From: Cubamyces lactineus
Taxonomy: Eukaryota > Basidiomycota > Agaricomycetes > Polyporales > Polyporaceae
Reading direction: 5' to 3'
Length of the DNA stretch: 64,000 nucleotides
NCBI GenBank assembly: GCA_022376465.1
Contig: JACDTU010000015.1
Location: 744,001-808,000, forward strand
Of the stretch, positions 58,248 to 64,000 are shown piece after piece. Position numbers and translations under genes: made by a program. Under the pieces are notes generated by a model, which saw only the letters and a program-made list of their open reading frames with translations, was not told the origin of the DNA and ran no database searches. Within the stretch, counting starts at the first letter, position 1; every line of letters starts with the position of its first letter.

Positions 58248-59467
58248 TGCCCACGCTACTGGTGGTTCCGCTAGGTTTTTGCCTTTAACCCTGGCACCAG
58301 GCAAATTGGGTCGCTATTGGTTTTGGCAGTGTTGGACGAGGTAAGAATCTCCTGTGCAAGTCGTACATATAAACAACTAATCATGTTGCTAGAAGCTATG
58401 ATATATAGTACAAGCTAGATATCCTGAATCCTGTATAACTCATACCTCCAATCCTTCCGATACCCCATCGATTGATGATGCGTCTTGCTTATGGGAACGA
58501 GATAGTTCTCTGGGTTCGAGTTCAAGCTAGATCCATGCCAACATGACAACTTGAACCCCACGGACTGAACGTACAACGAGGAGTCCGACAGTTAGCACAC
58601 AGTAGCGGTATGTTCCGCACTATACCCCGAATCTTGCCAGAGCGCTGTTCACTTCGTACGTGAACAGTACGTATCGGTGCTTACCGGATCGACAAGTATC
58701 CCACGCGGGCCCTCGACAGCTCGAGCACCTGTCTAGTGTCGTTAATTCTGGACTTGACCCTGGCACACATCGTGTGCGACACCGTATCGACGAATCATCA
58801 ACCGAGTTCGAGCGGACGGATCCAGTCCCGAGGCCGTGTATGACCTCCGACCGGTCAATTCAAAGAACAAGTAGCATCGATGCAGGGCGTCTATGCACGG
58901 CTTGACCGGCTACTATGTGTCCAATGGTCAATAAGTTGCAGGATAGTTCTGGGCCTGGTCAGAAGTGAGCGCGGTTGATGTGGCCCGTGTCACCTGTGGT
59001 CAGGACCTTCATTGGATGCTTCTCACCATGTGGGCGCGGGCACAATCAACATCGCCTCTGCGTCATAGACGAACGCTTCGGGACAATTCTCCTGCCTTCG
59101 AGCTTCTTTCTGACTTTCATTGTACCTGGTGAGTCGTTGCCATTCCGAATTGTAGTCAGTCCGTGGTTGACCATTCGGAATTCGCCAAACACCTGCTGAC
59201 TGCTGCACAGGCCTCAACCACCTCGGAAATGATACCTTGCGCGCGATCTGCGGGTAGGTCTGCGCCGTAGAACACGTAGCGCTCCGTCTGCTGTCGATAC
59301 TGGCAGCGAAGATTTCTCTCCACCCGTCGAGTAGGCCGATGCCTATGGTAGCTCAGAGGTTCTGTTCGTTCGGCATGGCGTGGCCGCCCATATCTCTCAC
59401 CGGCCGACATGCACGCAAGATAGCTTGAAAGTAACTGTGTCGTTCCATGAATAGCGTGCTGCAGCGG
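58248..59467. other. intergenic, no gene recognised
   Basis: Short open frames only on both strands. The last part is the promoter of the oxalate decarboxylase gene. Confidence 0.45.
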
Positions 59468-59469
59468 GA

Positions 59470-59475
59470 TATAAG
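59470..59475 (+). promoter_or_regulatory. TATA box of the oxalate decarboxylase gene
   Basis: TATAAG 98 nt upstream of the ATG at 59568, followed by a CT-rich stretch near 59500-59565 typical of fungal transcription starts. Confidence 0.5.
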
Positions 59476-59567
59476 AGGAGTTCCTCCATAATCGAGCACG
59501 ACAGTATCCTCAAGTTACTCTGCACTAAAGCTCTTCAAGACCCACCACATCCACATTATTCACCGCC

Positions 59568-61722
59568 ATGAACAAGCTCTTGACCGCTGTGCTGTGCGCT
59601 GTTCTCTGCAGCGAGCTCGCTGCAGGCATCCCGCTCGGTGACGCATCCGCTGGCATCTCCTCGTCCGCGTCCTCCGGCCTCTCTAGGGCTGCGACGTCGA
59701 CGAGCAGCGATGCTGCGGCTAAGCCGAGTCCTACGGTGCCGTATGCCAGTGACGACCCGAACTACTGGCTGTGGAACGAGACAACAACGACGGACCCCGA
59801 GCCTATTCGTGGTTCGTTGGGCGGAAGCATCCTGGGCCCCCAGAATGTTCCGCTCGACAAGCAGAACCCGGACCTCCTCGCACCCCCGACGACCGACAAT
59901 GGCGATGTGTAAAGCTCCTTCCCTTGCATCCGTACCCGGAAGAAGAAGGTAGATCGCTGACCTCAATTTCTGCTATCAGGGGGAATGCGAAGTGGCCGTT
60001 CGGCTTGAGCAAGAACCGGTTGGTCGCCGGGGGCTGGATCAGGACTCAGAACGGTAGGTTTGGCCGCTCTGTGCCGTTGAATGGCTGCTGATGCATTCGG
60101 TTTCGCACTATAGTTGAACAGATGCCCCTATCTACAGGTTTGCTTGTCGCACACTCAGCGTGTCCGCATGTGCACTGAGGCTAGCTCTTACTACCCCAGC
60201 TATGGCCGGTGCCAACATAAGGCTCGAGCCAGGGGCGATCCGTGAGCTCCATTGGCACAATGTTGCAGAGGTGTGATATGCCCATTGTTCTACCTGATAT
60301 TCGACCGGGACTGACCTATTTGTGTCTTAGTGGGCCTATGTTCTCGAGGTAGGCTTGCATATAGGCGACGACCTGTCGTACTCTGACCTCAGCTGACTTG
60401 CCACAGGGCTCTACGCAGATTACCTCTGTCGATCAACTCGGCCGCAACTACGTTGCGACAGTGAACAAGGGCGATCTATGGTACTTCCCGCCCGGTATCC
60501 CGCACTCTCTGCAGGCTACCAATGACTCCGCTACGGGGACAGAGTTCCTTCTGGTCAGGTTGCGATAAGACCTCGTTCTCGTTTCCCGTATTGATCGATG
60601 CACAGATTTTCAATAGCGGCACTTTCGGCGACTCTAACACGTTCCTGGTGGGTCTCGTCATTGGCACCGATTCAACAGAATAATATTGAAGGAGGTCTTG
60701 CGGTTAGCTCACGGACTGGCTGGCTCACACGCCCAAGGAAGTGATCGCTAAGAACTTCCAAGATGATATCGAAGACTGGGACCAAATCCCAGGACGTGAT
60801 TTGTACATCTTCCCTGGTAGTACGTGTCGACGCCCCCACACCAAACAATACATACTTAACGTCTCCATGCACAGTTGCCCTGCCGAGCGACCAGAAGCCT
60901 CCCGAGGATCCGTTCGGCACCATCCCTCAGCCGTTCTCTTTCGAGTTCTCCAAAGTCGAGCCGACGCGTTATCCCGGTGGCTCGGTTAAGATCGCCGATT
61001 CTACCACTTTCTCGATTGCGAAGGAGATTGCTGTTGCGGAAGTGACCGTTGAGCCAGGTGCTATGCGTGCCCTTCACGTACGTCTCCGAGTCATCATGCT
61101 CATTCTGCGTACGCGACGCTCAACTGTATGGTACTGCAGTGGCACCCGACACAGGATGAATGGGGCTTGTTCTTGTGAGTAAACCGAGTCGGGAAAGTCT
61201 CCCAATCGATAGCTGATGTAGCTCTGAATCATAGGGAGGGCAATGCGAGAGCGACGATCTACGCTGCTAGCGGGAACGCGCAAACCTTCGACTATCAGGT
61301 ACGCTGCCTTCGAATATCCCACCTTCCTTCAGATGCTTACCGGCTTTGTCTTGGTAGCCCGGTGACATCAGCTACGTACCGACTGGATGGGGTAAGTCCT
61401 TGATGAGAGAAGGAAAACACAGTGCTCTGACTGATCTGTACGTGCTTGAATAGGCCACTACATCGAAAACACCGGAAACACCACCCTTCGCTTCCTCGAG
61501 ATCTTCAACACCGCGGTGTTCGAGGACGTCAGCCTCGAGCAGGCAAGTACCATTATTCGCTTTTACCAACCGAGCTCGCCTGACACTGCGTCTTGCGATC
61601 AGTGGCTTGCTCTCACTCCGCCTGCGCTGGTGAAGCAGCACTTGCAGCTGTCCGACAGCACGATCGCGAAATTTAACAAGACCAAGAACTACGTCGTGGG
61701 CCCAAAGAGCTCGAGCTCTTAG
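59568..61722 (+). CDS. secreted bicupin oxalate decarboxylase, 14 exons
   Basis: Converts oxalate to formate and CO2 in a Mn-dependent bicupin. Exons: 59568-59908, 59980-60053, 60114-60137, 60200-60270, 60331-60348, 60407-60553, 60606-60647, 60708-60816, 60875-61077, 61140-61174, 61235-61298, 61358-61391, 61454-61542, 61603-61722. All phases agree; 456 residues, the usual family length. It starts with a signal peptide ([20 protein letters not shown]) and a Ser/Thr-rich pro-region. Cupin 1 has [10 protein letters not shown] and PPGIPHS; cupin 2 has [10 protein letters not shown] and GHYIENTG, giving the three His and one Glu metal ligands in each. Exon 5 is only 18 nt. The last intron, 61543-61602, uses a GC donor (GCAAGT). 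In wood-decay fungi such enzymes control extracellular oxalate and pH. Confidence 0.92.
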
Positions 61723-62333
61723 TAGACGGATCGGGTTCGATAAATCAGCCAGACTCTCGACGCTTCGAAGTTGCTTTTGAGAATGAATGGGATTTTACCG
61801 TATAATGGCTCGTGACGAATGCTTGACTGGGCACTGTATATGTTCAAAAACGATATAACATCAGGAAAGTGTTAAATCTCCAGATGGAGGTGGGCGTCTC
61901 CAGGGCCTCCATCGCTCCAGGCGCCCAGCCCATTCTCCAGGGCGGTTTACCGACCCCTTCCATATAGCAAATGCATACCATAAAATCAACCTAAATCGTT
62001 TGCGCGTAAGTCACAGAGTCCGTTTATTGAACAAATTTGAGGCCCTTGTGCGTAGGCAACGCAGGACGAGCCTTCCCAGGTCGTGGGAAAGGATCCATCC
62101 AGAGCCAGATGGAGACGAGCGCCTCCATAATTCGGGGGGTTCCTCCAGCGCCTCCATCCGTCCATGCGCGACCATATGATACGAATGGAGATTTCAGGCT
62201 TTCCTGATGAACTCGACAAGTTGGACAGACTTGGACACCATGATCATTGGCGGTGGTACTGCGCTCTTCACAAGCTTGACCTGCACCATGGCCGAAGATT
62301 GTCGGATTGCAGGAAGTCTTGCATGCTCAGCAT
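61723..62333. other. 3' flank of the decarboxylase gene
   Basis: No gene. Two blocks rich in GCCTCCATC/CCAGATGGAG words (about 61880-61930 and 62095-62165) look like a degenerate local repeat. Confidence 0.4.
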
Positions 62334-62442
62334 GGCAAGATGGCCGAGCGGTCCAAGGCGTGTGACTCAAGCGAAAGCTTGCCTGCTTCAGCGGGTTTCT
62401 CATCTGGGTATCCAGGCGTGGGTTCAAATCCCACTCTTGTCA
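62334..62442 (+). tRNA. tRNA-Leu (anticodon CAA) with intron
   Basis: Acceptor GGCAAGA pairs with TCTTGTC (one G-U), discriminator A. D-arm GCC..GAGCGGTCCAA..GGC, anticodon loop CTCAAGC with CAA, then an intron of about 26 nt as in other fungal Leu-CAA genes. The long variable arm and T-arm GTGGG TTCAAAT CCCAC follow. The proposed anticodon stem (TGTGA/TCTCA) has one T-T mismatch. A T5 terminator follows directly. Confidence 0.85.
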
Positions 62443-62443
62443 C

Positions 62444-62448
62444 TTTTT
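62444..62448 (+). terminator. Pol III terminator of tRNA-Leu
   Basis: TTTTT one base after the discriminator region. Confidence 0.7.
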
Positions 62449-62886
62449 GCCACTTTCTACCTCAACTTGTTTCCTCTCTTTTTTTTTCGATGCCTCAGCG
62501 GAATCGAATGTCTCTTTCTAGGTTCAACAAACATAGTCAAGAATTACACCGAGCAGTGAGCTCCGCACAACACTGTTATGCAAGTGTCCGAGTTGACGAT
62601 GTCTACTACATGGCAGCGGCTAGAACTGGGTACTAGTACTACTTGACTACTACGTTCATCGTCTGCCTAGGAGAGACAAGGTAAGTACTACTACGTGATT
62701 GGTATCGTACAATGACATCTGTCTGCGTGCAAGCTGAATAACAAACGTCCTGGCTTAAGTGGTGTACAGTAACTAATCATCGCGATGCATCTTTCCTATC
62801 CTTCTCTTGGGCCACCCTTGCCGGGCACGAGCCATGATAGCGTACAGCCGGGATAGTAGCGCTTCATAGATGAATCTATGCTGCTA
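62449..62886. other. intergenic, nothing recognised
   Basis: Contains a T-run near 62478-62487 and the 3' flank of the following minus-strand gene. Confidence 0.4.
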
Positions 62887-64000
62887 CTACTCTTCTTCTT
62901 GGTCTTCAGAGATAGCACCCAGTCCGGGAGCAGGGGCAGGTGCGTCCTGTGCAGCGTCGTCCTGCTCGGTCTCGCCCCGCAGCTTCTTGCTGGGGCGTTG
63001 GCCAAAGATGAGAGCCGCTGCGGGCGTGTTGCGGCGCCGCTTCTTGTTCTTCGGTTCCGGAGTGACCAAGCCGCGGTTCGCGGTGGAGGGACTGGAACGG
63101 CAGGGCGAGTATCAGTAAATGGATCCGGCCACTTGACATAGGTCAGCACTCACAGCTTAGCCTGCTCCTGGTCCTGGATCGCAGCTTCGTCATCCGACGA
63201 GGTGACTTCAATCTCCCTTCCCTGCTCGTCGAGCCGAGTACGGAACGTCGTGCCATCCCGCGGCCAGAACTCCCTCTCTTCCCAGTCCGGCTGGTCCCCG
63301 TTGCGGTACGACAGCCAGAGCGCCATGCGCTCGCGCTGCCCCCTCGACTGGCGGATGAGCGAGCGCACGCCCTCGACCGTCTGCGAGAGGAGGTCGATCT
63401 CGGGCTCGAACGTGTTCGCGGCCTCCCAGCACTCCTTGTGCATCTGCGAGATGTCGGCCATCTTCTCGACGACGGCTTTGATTTGCTTCTCGGAGGCGAG
63501 GCGTTCGCGCCGGGGCGGCGGCGGAGGTGGAGGGGAGGGGACGGTCGGGCTTAGGACTTCGGGCGACTCGTAGGGCGCCATCTCCTCCTCGGGGCTTGCG
63601 GTGGGCGGACGGAAGGCTTGACCCGCGCGGCTGCGAGGCGGAGTAGACGGCGTCCAGACGTTCGTTGCGTCCGTCGGCGCGCGGGAAGGCACGAGGGGCG
63701 GCAAGGGGCCGGAGTAGGAGAAGTCATATTCGTCAGGATAGTCGGCCGTCTCGTCCGCGTCGTCTTCCTGCTGAGGTGCGTTGGGGCCGTCCATGATCAT
63801 GCGAACCTGCGCTCTGAATTGCTTGAGCCTCGCGTTCAATGAGAGGTCTGGAGCGGCGGGCGGGATGCCGGTCGAGATGGAGTAGGCGTTCTCGGGGACT
63901 GAGTGGGAGGTGCGTTGAGATCCATTCATGCACGTGGAGGGGAGGAGACAACTCACTTAAGCCGTCAGGTATATGTGGGATTTGCTCGTTGCGGGTAGAT
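62887..64000 (-). CDS. nuclear-type coiled-coil protein, 5' end outside window
   Basis: Partial gene: exons beyond 64000 to 63957, then 63898-63154, then 63091-62887 (stop). The ATG near 63956 lies in the first intron (63956-63899, GTGAGT...CTCAG). Splicing gives the continuous ...PDGLIPENAYSISTGIPP. Visible parts: an amphipathic helix (LNARLKQFRAQVRMIM), an acidic Pro-rich region, a run of prolines, a helical coiled-coil domain (KQIKAVVEKMADISQMHK, LSQTVEGVRSLIRQSRGQRE), WLSYRNGD, a Ser/Asp patch (VTSSDDEAA), and after the last intron a basic segment (PKNKKRRRNTP, PSKKLRGE) that looks like a nuclear localisation signal, then an acidic end. Family not recognised; no clear homology to the coiled-coil genes at 11 and 20 kb. 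Confidence 0.7.

Overview
The window is nuclear DNA of a filamentous basidiomycete, most likely an agaricomycete. Genes are broken by many short (about 40-90 nt) GT-AG introns. It carries an oxalate decarboxylase, a PalI/SUR7-type membrane protein, a metallothionein-like gene and an intron-containing tRNA-Leu. About 43 kb of the 64 kb is transposon. No prokaryotic feature was seen. All gene models were spliced by eye from frame, splice sites and family resemblance.

Layout. 0.2-8.3 kb, host genes: a metallothionein-like gene (-), a metallophosphoesterase (+), a 12-exon alpha/beta hydrolase with a long tail (-), and a four-helix PalI/SUR7-like protein (+). 8.3-11 kb: little that can be supported except two decayed fragments. 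11.0-12.0 kb: a SAP-domain nuclear protein (-). 12.6-19.7 kb: a complete Ty3/gypsy element ('P') with matching 222-bp LTRs, a tRNA-Leu type primer site, gag, pol and an extra 3' ORF. 19.9-21.7 kb: a six-exon relative of the SAP gene (-). 21.9-58.2 kb: one CACTA/EnSpm-like DNA transposon with 15-bp terminal inverted repeats and a 3-bp target duplication. It is swollen from about 5.7 kb to 36 kb by nested chromovirus-type gypsy elements ('G' family). G1 (25262-47004) and G4 (47483-56401, opposite strand) sit in the transposase gene. A G2/G3 composite (33797-46634) sits in the 3' LTR of G1. 59.6-61.7 kb: a 14-exon oxalate decarboxylase (+). 62.3 kb: tRNA-Leu. 62.9 kb to the right edge: a nuclear-type coiled-coil protein (-), 5' end outside the window.

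The most unusual content is in the G family. Its transcripts appear self-primed: a 12-nt PBS is complementary to the predicted 5' end of the RNA. The first 1,076 nt of the transcript contain no ATG in any frame, yet hold a long, conserved, methionine-free ORF that overlaps gag in a TATGA stop/start. Pol is reached by a GGGTTTT -1 frameshift signal with a hairpin, and a conserved fourth ORF of unknown function lies between pol and the 3' LTR. The unrelated P element also has a GGG-type -1 signal with a 9-bp hairpin and its own extra 3' ORF. Removing the nested elements with one copy of each target duplication restores an uninterrupted 996-codon CACTA transposase frame, so both insertions look young.
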